From Methylomicrobium lacus_A (GTDB lineage Bacteria; Pseudomonadota; Gammaproteobacteria; Methylococcales; Methylomonadaceae), in the NCBI RefSeq assembly GCF_041897535.1, contig NZ_CP169217.1, positions 3,286,001-3,350,000 on the forward strand: a DNA stretch of 64,000 bases, in the 5' to 3' direction. Each line of letters starts with the position of its first letter. Positions within the stretch are counted from its first letter, which is position 1. Both the position numbers and the translations under genes were made by a program. The notes beneath the pieces were generated by a model. That model made no database searches. It had not been told where the DNA came from and saw only the letters and a list, made by a program, of their open reading frames with translations. Positions 16,431 to 23,757 of the stretch are shown one piece after another.

Positions 16431-16908
16431 CCTAAGGTAATAGGCTGTTTTTATAAAATAATATATTAATGTGTTTTATGGGTGGTGAAAAATAGGTGCT
16501 TTGTCTGTTTTGTATGGAGTTAATTAGTGTCTTTTAAAGAGTGTTTTATGTAATGCGTTCTTTTTTCACTATTGTATTGATGTGTAATTATTGTTTTTAT
16601 TGGATGTTTGTTTTGTAAAATTTGTATAAAAATCATATGGATGATTTTATATTTAATGATGTTTGTTGATATATTTATGAAATTCCCTACTTTAGTACGA
16701 TGGTATTCCTATGTTTTATTAGGTAAAAATATAATCGTCGAGATTGGGCTTCTTCGGTGGTATTTATTATGGTATTGCCGGGCCTTGGTGGCAGGTGTCG
16801 GGTGCCTTTGCCAACACGTTGTACTCGACAGGGCGCCATTAAGAGCAACGGAATACCGATAATTTAATATTAGTCGTTGCATTTTAATCTATTTAGCAGG
16901 AGATAATC
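16431..16908 (+). promoter_or_regulatory. upstream control region of the second secreted protein
   Basis: AT-rich, no gene. It carries copies of the conserved blocks: 16679-16748 and 16825-16870 (TCGACAGGGCGCCATTAAGA, continuing GCAACGGAATACCGAT). AGCAGGAGAT before 16909 is the ribosome site. Confidence 0.5.
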
Positions 16909-17394
16909 ATGAGTAACTTAAATAATAGAGATTGCTTTAAGCGCTACTTTCTCGGCTTTGCCGTTAGTATTGGGATCGCGCTCGGCTGCACGAATTTTGC
17001 ATTAGCGGATGATGGCGGTGACTTCGAAAAATACTACGACAAGGGGGTAAATGGAAGAATCTACGAAGTTGAAGTCAAAAACTACTACGGGAAGAAGTTT
17101 AAGGATTGTTATGAATTCGATAAATACTCCCCTGGATACGTTAAAAGCCACAGGCTTGGTCATACCTTCAAATATGCCCATGCTTATATGAATTCGGACG
17201 AGAGAACTTGGATTGCTAGTGGCACGTCAGACTATGACTACGGATACTCCATGTACGGTACATCGAAGGACGATGGGCACAGTATGGACGGGTATGGTTT
17301 CGATGAATACGGCACTTCTTATGAATATTCTGGAAAAGAAAACAAAGACTGCCATGTAGACTATGACGAGTCATACTATAGAAAGCCAAATTAA
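16909..17394 (+). CDS. secreted protein, paralogue of 14784 without the repeat tail
   Basis: 161 residues with a signal region ending LGCTNFALA. The mature part aligns with the 14784 product: YEVEVKNYYGKKFKDCYEFDKYSPG, HTFKYAHAYMNSDERTWIASG. The tail is instead Tyr/Gly/Asp-rich (DYDYGYSMYGTSKDDGHSMDGYG) and ends at cysteine-containing NKDCHVDYDESYYRKPN. Two Cys in the mature part could form a disulfide. Role unknown; the shared leader suggests the same control as its paralogue. Confidence 0.72.
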   Translation: MSNLNNRDCFKRYFLGFAVSIGIALGCTNFALADDGGDFEKYYDKGVNGRIYEVEVKNYYGKKFKDCYEFDKYSPGYVKSHRLGHTFKYAHAYMNSDERTWIASGTSDYDYGYSMYGTSKDDGHSMDGYGFDEYGTSYEYSGKENKDCHVDYDESYYRKPN

Positions 17395-17412
17395 TCAGTA
17401 ACTTTCTATGAA

Positions 17413-17453
17413 GTCTCCCGCGCAGCAATTTTCTCCATGCGCGGGAGACTTTC
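17413..17453 (+). terminator. stem-loop after the second secreted-protein gene
   Basis: GTCTCCCGCGCA (17413-17424) and TGCGCGGGAGAC (17438-17449), a perfect 12-bp stem, then TTTC. The T-run is short. Confidence 0.65.
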
Positions 17454-17482
17454 GGGGCTGTCATTCGAGTTGCTATTCTTAA

Positions 17483-17644
17483 CTCGGTTTCGCTGGGTGC
17501 TTCTCGCCGGTATTTGCGAGACCTTTCAGTGGTGTTAACAAGTCGAAGATCTGGGTCAACCGGACCGACGCCGACACCACCACCAGTAATGTCATGTGCG
17601 TTGAAGATGGGCAAGTCAAGGACTATGTGATCAACGTTCAGTAA
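17483..17644 (+). pseudogene. possible C-terminal remnant of a lost gene
   Basis: A 54-codon open stretch without a start codon, ending FSGVNKSKIWVNRTDADTT, then VMCVEDGQVKDYVINVQ and a stop. The composition looks like a real secreted-protein tail rather than random sequence, but I cannot assign a family. It lies just after the duplicated unit. Confidence 0.3.
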
Positions 17645-17680
17645 GTTGGATATGTCCCGTACTTCCAATATTTAATTGGA

Positions 17681-17710
17681 ACCGCCCGCGGGAAACCGCA
17701 GGCGGTTTGT
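17681..17710. terminator. bidirectional-looking terminator hairpin
   Basis: ACCGCCCGCGG-gaaa-CCGCAGGCGGT with T-rich flank on the + side. It lies just downstream of the minus-strand kinase gene and probably terminates it. Confidence 0.6.
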
Positions 17711-17718
17711 TAATCGCC

Positions 17719-18618
17719 CTAAAGGTATTGGGATATGCGCCATGAGGCTGCAAAGGCAAGATAAAAGCTCTCGTCAGCCACAGTCGCGCCGCGTCTGCCC
17801 ACCAGCGCGCCTGCGAACGCCTGCGCTCGCTCCACTGTCGTAGGCAGAGGCCATTGCCGGCTCAGGCCCCAAAGGAGTATCGCGGCGAACGCATCGCCCG
17901 CGCCGACGGTATCGACCACGAAGGTTGATTCAGGCGGCTTGACAGAGACAAACCGATGCTGCAGGTCGTAAACCAGAGCGCCTTGTGCGCCTCGGGTCAC
18001 GAACAAGGTTTCGAGAGCGAACTGATCGGAGAACGCCTGCATCGCGCTTTCCAAATCGGTATGGCCGGGGCATAGCGTGAGCAGTTCGTCTTCATTCAGC
18101 TTGATCCAGTCCGCATCGTGCAGCAGCGTTAGCAGCGTGTCGGGCTCCCACCAGGGTGGACGCAGATTCACGTCGATAAAAATCTTGCCTCGATGCCTGG
18201 CCTTGACCGTTTGCAAGGCGGCGCGCGAGACCGGGTTACGGAGCGCCAGCGAGCCGTGGTAGAGAATGCCTGCGCTGGGCTGTTCGGACAAAGGGTTCTG
18301 GTCGATAAAGTCGTAGGCGCAATCGGCGACGATGTCGTAACGCGGTTCGCCGTGAGCAATCGAGACTTGCACGCTGCCGGTCGGATGCATCGGGTCCGTT
18401 TGCAGCGCATCGGCGCGCATGCCCCAATTCTGCATCAGTTGGGCGATTTCCCGTCCTTCCGGGTCATCGCCGATACGGCTGATCAACCGCGGCGCTTGCC
18501 CGAAGGCCTGCAAATGCCAGGCGACATTGAACGGCGCGCCGCCCAGAACGCGGCTGCCGTCCGGGAAATGGTCGAACAGCACTTCGCCGAAGATATGGAT
18601 CAGTGAGGGATTAGGCAT
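17719..18618 (-). CDS. PfkB-family sugar kinase, fructokinase-like
   Basis: 299 residues. PfkB hallmarks: GEVLFDHFPDGSRVLGGAPFNVAWHL at the N-terminus (GGAPFN is the sugar-binding signature), DVNLRPPWW in the middle, and the catalytic/anion-hole motif DTVGAGDAFAA near residue 238. The GEVLFD...LGGAPFN form is typical of bacterial fructokinases, so fructose is the likely substrate, with ATP as donor. Its start overlaps the end of the GIY-YIG gene by 8 bases. Confidence 0.85.
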   Translation of the reverse strand: MPNPSLIHIFGEVLFDHFPDGSRVLGGAPFNVAWHLQAFGQAPRLISRIGDDPEGREIAQLMQNWGMRADALQTDPMHPTGSVQVSIAHGEPRYDIVADCAYDFIDQNPLSEQPSAGILYHGSLALRNPVSRAALQTVKARHRGKIFIDVNLRPPWWEPDTLLTLLHDADWIKLNEDELLTLCPGHTDLESAMQAFSDQFALETLFVTRGAQGALVYDLQHRFVSVKPPESTFVVDTVGAGDAFAAILLWGLSRQWPLPTTVERAQAFAGALVGRRGATVADESFYLAFAASWRISQYL

Positions 18619-18916
18619 GGTCTTCCGTCGGATGCAGCAGGGCGGATTCTGTCAGGTAATCGTCGATCCGGTTGCAATCCGACTCGATCAGCCGCGTTTT
18701 TTCTCGCTTGCTCAGTTTTTTCAGTTGCAGTTCGCGTTGGGTCGCGGAACTGCGGTCATGGCCGGATTCCAGGTAAACGAGCCGCTGCGGCCGGCGGCCG
18801 TAGAAATATTTCGCGCCGCGCCCGCTCGCATGCTGCTCGAAGCGTCTTAGCACGTCATTGGTGATGCCGGTATACAAGGTGTCGTCGCTACAGAGGATGA
18901 TATAGACAAACCACAT
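18611..18916 (-). CDS. GIY-YIG domain nuclease (UPF0213-like)
   Basis: 101 residues, almost all a GIY-YIG domain: WFVYIILCSDDTLYTGITNDVLRRFEQHASGRGAKYF, then RPQRLVYLE and a catalytic-type Glu in ATQRELQLKKLS. Single-domain members are widespread; their cellular role is poorly known. It is transcriptionally coupled to the downstream kinase (overlap). Confidence 0.88.
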   Translation of the reverse strand: MWFVYIILCSDDTLYTGITNDVLRRFEQHASGRGAKYFYGRRPQRLVYLESGHDRSSATQRELQLKKLSKREKTRLIESDCNRIDDYLTESALLHPTEDHA

Positions 18917-18923
18917 CGCCGGA

Positions 18924-19619
18924 TTAAATCACCGTGCCGAACAGAGCGCCGGCGCCGGCGGTCAGGCCCATCGCGAGCGCGCCCCAGAAGGTGACCCGAA
19001 CCGCGCCTTTGAGCAGGCTCGAACCGCCGGTATAGGCCGAGACGATGCCGAGCAGCATCAGAAACAGCAGCGATGACGACGACACCGTGACGGCGAGAAT
19101 GGGGACTGGCGAAAACAGCGCGACCAGCAAAGGCAGCGCCGCACCGACCGCAAAGGTGGCTGCCGAGGTCAGGGCGGCCTGCAGCGGACGGGCGGAGCCT
19201 TGCTCAGAAATGCCCAATTCTTCCAGCGCATGCGCACCGAGCGCGTCATGCTCCATCAACTGGACCGCGACTTGTTCGGCGAGCAAGGGATCGAGGCCGC
19301 GCTGGATATAAATCGCGGTCAGCTCGTTCAGCTCATATGAATGGTTTTCCGCGAGCTCCTTGCGTTCGCGCGCCAGATCGGCCTTTTCGGTATCGGCCTG
19401 CGAACTGACCGAGACATATTCGCCGGCCGCCATCGACATCGCGCCGGCGATTAATCCTGCGCCGCCGGCAAGCAAAATATCGTGCTGCGTGGCCTGCGAG
19501 GCCGCGATCCCGACGATCAAACTGGCCGTCGAGACGATGCCGTCGTTGGCGCCCAATACCGCGGCGCGCAGCCAGCCGGTGCGATGGGTGCGATGAGATT
19601 CGGGTTGATGGGCTTGCAT
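18924..19619 (-). CDS. VIT1/CCC1-family transporter
   Basis: 231-residue membrane protein with about five membrane segments. The signature LGANDGIVSTASLIVGIAAS is at the first segment, AGAMSMAAGEYVSVSSQADTEKAD at the second, and an acidic cytoplasmic helix region (ELAENHSYELNELT...EQVAVQLMEHDAL) between segments 2 and 3 binds metal in characterised relatives. It probably moves Fe2+ and/or Mn2+. Spaced 7 bases from the GIY-YIG gene. Confidence 0.9.
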   Translation of the reverse strand: MQAHQPESHRTHRTGWLRAAVLGANDGIVSTASLIVGIAASQATQHDILLAGGAGLIAGAMSMAAGEYVSVSSQADTEKADLARERKELAENHSYELNELTAIYIQRGLDPLLAEQVAVQLMEHDALGAHALEELGISEQGSARPLQAALTSAATFAVGAALPLLVALFSPVPILAVTVSSSSLLFLMLLGIVSAYTGGSSLLKGAVRVTFWGALAMGLTAGAGALFGTVI

Positions 19620-19632
19620 GTGGGTTTCCAGG

Positions 19633-20559
19633 TTAACTCAAGTTGTCTTCAGGCAAAAGCAGGCGATCGATCTGGTCTTTGATCAATCTAGCGGCCTTTT
19701 CCAGCGCTTTTTTTTCCGATCGGTTCAGGTCGGGATGTAGATGGCGGATGATGCCGCGCCGGCCGACCACGACCGGAATACTGAAACAATTATCCTGAAT
19801 GCCGAGCCAATCATCAAGGTAGGTGCTGAGCGGAATGGTCCGGCGCGAGTCATAAACGATCGCCCGGATCACCTCGCAGGCCGCCGCGGCGATCGCATAA
19901 TTCGTGTAACCCTTGGCGTTATAAACATCGAAACCGGCGCTGTGCACGGCGTTGAAAATATCGCGGCGCGCGGGATTATCGTCGATATGTTCGCTGCCGG
20001 CCGATGCGGTGCTGAACAACGGAAACTGATTCGGACCGTGTTCGCCGAGGATATAGGCGCGCAAATCGTCGGGATGGATCTGCTCCTCCAGCGACAACAG
20101 CGACCGGAAGCGGGCCGAATCGACCAGGGTGCCGATCCCCATGATTCTTGCGGTAGGAAATCCCGAGATCTGCGTCGCCAGATACGTCATGATGTCGACC
20201 GGATTCGTGATGACGAGCAAAAGCGCATTCGGATTGTTGCGCACCAGCATCGGGATCAGTTGCCGGAACAACTCGACATTGGCAGGACCCAGTTCGAGGC
20301 GCGAAGACATAGGGCCCGAAGTGGGCATCGAGGCGGTCACGACCAGGATGTCGCTATCGGCAACCTCTTCGAGCGCGGCGCTTTCGATGAGCATCGAGCG
20401 CTCGCAAAAAGCCAGCGTATGCTGTAAATCCAGCGCATCGCCTTGTGCCTTGGCAAGATTCCTGCCGGCCAGGACCAGATGATCGCAGAGACCTTTCAGT
20501 ACCAGCGCATAAGCGATCGCCGAGCCGACATGACCGGTGCCGATGATGGCAATTTTCAT
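19633..20559 (-). CDS. L-lactate/malate dehydrogenase-family enzyme
   Basis: 308-residue NAD-dependent 2-hydroxyacid dehydrogenase. The nucleotide motif GTGHVGSAIA is at residues 7-16; the catalytic pair is visible in DSARFRSLL (Asp, Arg) and GEHGPNQFP (His). The substrate loop reads TASMPTSGPMSSRLEL. Neither the Gln typical of lactate dehydrogenases nor the Arg of malate dehydrogenases occupies the specificity position by my alignment, so substrate is uncertain. Likely the first gene of a four-gene minus-strand run. Confidence 0.82.
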   Translation of the reverse strand: MKIAIIGTGHVGSAIAYALVLKGLCDHLVLAGRNLAKAQGDALDLQHTLAFCERSMLIESAALEEVADSDILVVTASMPTSGPMSSRLELGPANVELFRQLIPMLVRNNPNALLLVITNPVDIMTYLATQISGFPTARIMGIGTLVDSARFRSLLSLEEQIHPDDLRAYILGEHGPNQFPLFSTASAGSEHIDDNPARRDIFNAVHSAGFDVYNAKGYTNYAIAAAACEVIRAIVYDSRRTIPLSTYLDDWLGIQDNCFSIPVVVGRRGIIRHLHPDLNRSEKKALEKAARLIKDQIDRLLLPEDNLS

Positions 20560-20562
20560 GAG

Positions 20563-20889
20563 TCACCGAACTCCTGGGTGGTTTGATCTTAGGTAGGATA
20601 ACGTATTGAGTGAATCAAGACTAATGCCATCGATATTCATCCTGAAATATCGCCCAGCAGCACCGTCCGCAATAAGTGCAGATAATTCGGGCCGACCGGC
20701 AATTCGTCCGGGCTTGGTCTGCGGTGATTCCCTGAGCCATGTCCAGCGCATCGCCAGATAGGCCGCGACAGTCAGCAGGCTCATCCCCTGCGCCAGTTCA
20801 ATCGCGTTATTGACGGCGTGCAGATAAGCATTCATGGACAATTCCAGCATCGGATAGGGCATCGATTCATGCGTTAGATTATACGGCAA
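20563..20889 (-). pseudogene. possible N-terminal remnant of a membrane sensor
   Basis: An open frame whose residues about 16-53 (ELAQGMSLLTVAAYLAMRW) look like the first membrane segment of LytS-type sensor kinases. The remainder (RPELSALIADGAAGRYF...) does not look like such a protein. The frame ends 3 bases before the dehydrogenase. I read it as a fragment, not a working gene. Confidence 0.3.
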
Positions 20890-21065
20890 GGCGGAAGGTT
20901 TTCAGTCCTTTAGCCCCGCAAAAGCCGGTTTTCGACGATTGAATCCGGCCTTTTGCGAAGCGATCGAGACTGAGGCGAATGCGCTTTCTTATGATGAAGC
21001 CAAGCTTGCGAAGCAACTGCTGTGGTTAGGTCGCAAGTTGAATCCCCATTTTTCGGAGAGCCATC

Positions 21066-21497
21066 ATGTGTCGTAAATATTACATTTCAGCCTTAGGCGC
21101 CGTTGCGTTCGTGTTCATTTTTTCTCTGCCCGCCTGTTCGGTGTACAAAGCCGCAACACAGCCGGGTCCGGCCGACTTGACGGGCATCGGCATCGGCTCG
21201 CCGCGATCCGAACTGATTGCAAAATTAGGCGCGCCAAAACTTGTCGATGACGACAAAACAGGGAAGAAGCAGGATGTTTTCGAATTCCAGTCCGGGCTTC
21301 CTCAGGCGTCAAAAATCCGCATCATTCCTTATCTGGCAGCAGACGTCTTTACGGCGGGGCTGGCCGAATTGCTACTGTGGCCGTTGGAATTGACTTTCCT
21401 GGAGAGTGCAACCTGTGTCGGCATGGCGACCTATGACCCGTCCAAGAAAGTTCTCACCTGGTCTCTTTCGAAGAAGGACGGTACTCAAGACTGTTAA
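21066..21497 (+). CDS. small lipoprotein with SmpA/BamE-like fold
   Basis: 143 residues. The N-terminus ends FSLPAC, a lipobox. DLTGIGIGSPRSELIAKLGAPKLVDDD matches the start of the BamE/OmlA-type domain (G.s..el...lG.P). A hydrophobic stretch (IIPYLAADVFTAGLAELLLWPLEL) lies mid-protein. Probably anchored in the envelope; no partner genes nearby. Confidence 0.65.
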   Translation: MCRKYYISALGAVAFVFIFSLPACSVYKAATQPGPADLTGIGIGSPRSELIAKLGAPKLVDDDKTGKKQDVFEFQSGLPQASKIRIIPYLAADVFTAGLAELLLWPLELTFLESATCVGMATYDPSKKVLTWSLSKKDGTQDC

Positions 21498-21696
21498 GGG
21501 GATACGGTGAAAAAGCGACCCTTTGGGCTACCCGCCTTTATTTGATGATGAGGCTTCGCAAGTTGTAGTGACAGCAGCGACAGCGGGAATGGCTGTGGCG
21601 GCTGCGACTAGGCTTCCGCATGACTATCGATATGTTGTTGGACTCCTGGATTTCAACCGGCTTTGGACGCAGTTCGATACTTCGTGGGGTTTGGAA

Positions 21697-21727
21697 GCGG
21701 GGGATAGGATAGATCCGATCCCCCGCG
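21697..21727. terminator. hairpin downstream of the GMC oxidoreductase gene
   Basis: GCGGGGGAT and ATCCCCCGC pair around a 13-base loop; on the minus strand it follows the gene's stop. There is no T-run, so termination efficiency is uncertain. Confidence 0.5.
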
Positions 21728-21759
21728 AACGTCTCAATCCCTTGAGGCGGCTGTGTGTA

Positions 21760-23634
21760 TCAACCGTTCAATATCACATCGGCCGCTTTCTCGCCGATCA
21801 TGTACACCGAAGACACGATGAAGAAGCCCGGAATCTTCGGGAATACCGACGCGTCAACGACGCGCAGGCCCTGGATGCCGCGGACGCGGAACTTGCTGTC
21901 CAATACCGCCATCGGGTCGTTGTCGGCGCCGATCGGGCAGGTGCAGGAGGCGTGGTGGCCCCAGGCATTGTAGCGGACGAAATCGCGGATTTGCTCGTCG
22001 GTCTGCAAGTCCTTGCCGGGCGCGACTTCTTCGGTCAAGATGCCTTGTTCGAACAGCGGTTTGGTGATGCGGCGCACGAATTTGACGCCCTCAACGACCG
22101 AATCGAGATCCTGGCCTTCGACGTCGCTGCCTTCCTCGAAATAGCGGAAGTTGATGTAAGGCCGGTCGCGCGGATCGCTGGAGACCAGCCGGACTTCGCC
22201 GGCGCGGTTGATCGTGTGCGCCTTCAGCACGGCCCAGGTCAAATAGTTCAGGCCCTCCTTGATCAGCTTGGAGTAGCCGGGGAAGTAGCCCCGGAAATTG
22301 CCGAGCAGGGCGAAGCAGAACAAATCGGGCAGCGGCCGTTCCTCGAACGATTTTTTGATCACCGCCAATACCGCGCCGTTGGTCGTGTAAACGCCCTTGT
22401 TTTCGTTCTTCCATTCGTTGTATTGCGGGTCGCCGGGCGCGTATTTGGCACCTTTCAGCACTTCCCAGTCCTGGTTCATTTTGTTCACGACGCCGACTTC
22501 GTAGCGGTCCTGCAAATTGGTGCCGACGCCAGGCAGGTGATGCTTGACCGGAATCCCGTGCTTTTGCAGTTCCTCCTTCGGGCCGATGCCGGAGAGCATC
22601 AGCAACTGCGGCGTGTTGTAGGCGCCGCCGGCCAGAATCACTTCTTTCGCGGCATAGACTTTGCGCGGCTCGCCGGGCTTAATGCTCGGATTCGCGTGCG
22701 CCTTGTACAGCTTCGCACCTTTCAGATACTCGACGCCGACCGCGCGGTTGTTTTCGTCGAGAATCACCTTGGTGACCAGCGCATCGAGTTCGATGGTCAG
22801 ATTGTCGGGATGTTTTTGCTGCACCACGAGCAAGCGTTCGCGGGTACTGTGGCGGCTGCCGTTTTGGGTCGCGAGCGGCGGATAGCGGAGGCCGGTCGCG
22901 TTTTCCTTGACCAGGCGCCAGTCGTTCGGGTCGGCGAGTCCTTCGATCTGCCACTTCAGGCGCTCAAAAAAGTTCGGCAGCGTGCCGGCCACCTTGGCGG
23001 CGGATTCGAGTATCGCCGCGACCAGTTTTTTGTCCTTGGCCAAGGCTTCGAGCGGCAGCGCGGCTTCGGTCTGGAACCAGCCATTGAAGCCGTGGCGCGA
23101 CGGATTGATGCCGAGCCAGGTGGCGAGTTTTCTCAGGATCGGCCGGTGCTGGCAGTATTCCATCCCCTCGAAATATTTGCGCATGTTGTCGGCGTTCCAG
23201 GATGCATCGCCGGTCAATTTGGCCACGTCGTCCCAGTCGGCATTGTGCGGATAGACCGTGATCATCGCATTGTGCGCGGTGCAGCCGCCGAGGCAGCCGG
23301 CGCGCGGGTAGAGCACGCCTTTCTCGGTCGGGGTGTATTTCGGGTCGAGGGCCTGGAGCGATTCGGTTTCATAGTGGCGCACGAAGAAATCCCAGCGCAT
23401 CGCTTCGTTTTCGGTCGAAAACGGGTGGAAGACCGGCACGTCGTAGTCATCGGGCAGCCGTTTTTCGCCGGGGAAAGCCAGGTTGTCGCCTTGCAGTTTT
23501 TTCGGGTCGCCGCCGGCCTCAAGCACCAGCACCTTCCTGCCCTTTTCGGCGAGCCGTGCGGCAACGGTACCGCCGCCCGCACCCGAGCCGACGACGATGT
23601 AATCGTATGTTGCAGAGTTATAGTTATCGCTCAT
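21760..23634 (-). CDS. GMC-family FAD oxidoreductase
   Basis: 624 residues. FAD-binding GSGAGGGTVAARLAEKGRKVLVLEAG near residue 16; GGCTAHNAMI near residue 118; AGGAYNTPQLLMLSGIGP near 325, the GMC signature; active-site His in WGHHASCTCPIGADNDP near 553. The usual C-terminal N-x-P-T motif is replaced by FFIVSSVYMIGEKAADVI, a feature of a subset of these enzymes. It probably oxidises an alcohol or related substrate and passes electrons to the cytochrome c encoded just upstream. Substrate unknown; no signal peptide is seen. Confidence 0.85.
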   Translation of the reverse strand: MSDNYNSATYDYIVVGSGAGGGTVAARLAEKGRKVLVLEAGGDPKKLQGDNLAFPGEKRLPDDYDVPVFHPFSTENEAMRWDFFVRHYETESLQALDPKYTPTEKGVLYPRAGCLGGCTAHNAMITVYPHNADWDDVAKLTGDASWNADNMRKYFEGMEYCQHRPILRKLATWLGINPSRHGFNGWFQTEAALPLEALAKDKKLVAAILESAAKVAGTLPNFFERLKWQIEGLADPNDWRLVKENATGLRYPPLATQNGSRHSTRERLLVVQQKHPDNLTIELDALVTKVILDENNRAVGVEYLKGAKLYKAHANPSIKPGEPRKVYAAKEVILAGGAYNTPQLLMLSGIGPKEELQKHGIPVKHHLPGVGTNLQDRYEVGVVNKMNQDWEVLKGAKYAPGDPQYNEWKNENKGVYTTNGAVLAVIKKSFEERPLPDLFCFALLGNFRGYFPGYSKLIKEGLNYLTWAVLKAHTINRAGEVRLVSSDPRDRPYINFRYFEEGSDVEGQDLDSVVEGVKFVRRITKPLFEQGILTEEVAPGKDLQTDEQIRDFVRYNAWGHHASCTCPIGADNDPMAVLDSKFRVRGIQGLRVVDASVFPKIPGFFIVSSVYMIGEKAADVILNG

Positions 23635-23660
23635 TATCTGTTCTCCTGCTCTAATGAATG

Positions 23661-23694
23661 AAGACCGCCCGATCGGTTACGGTCGGGCGGTCTT
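23661..23694 (-). terminator. strong hairpin between cytochrome and oxidoreductase genes
   Basis: AAGACCGCCCGA (23661-23672) and TCGGGCGGTCTT (23683-23694), a perfect 12-bp stem. On the minus strand it lies after the cytochrome stop and before the oxidoreductase start, so it may attenuate read-through or stabilise the upstream message. Confidence 0.6.
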
Positions 23695-23757
23695 GCTGTT
23701 CTGTCCCTGATTGTCCGGAGGGAGCGGCGTCGTGCCGCTCCCGATCGAAACGAAGGC

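Noticed and set aside
21523..23661. 712-codon open frame on the + strand
   Set aside because: Antisense to the GMC oxidoreductase, which has all its motifs; GC-rich codons leave the opposite frame open.
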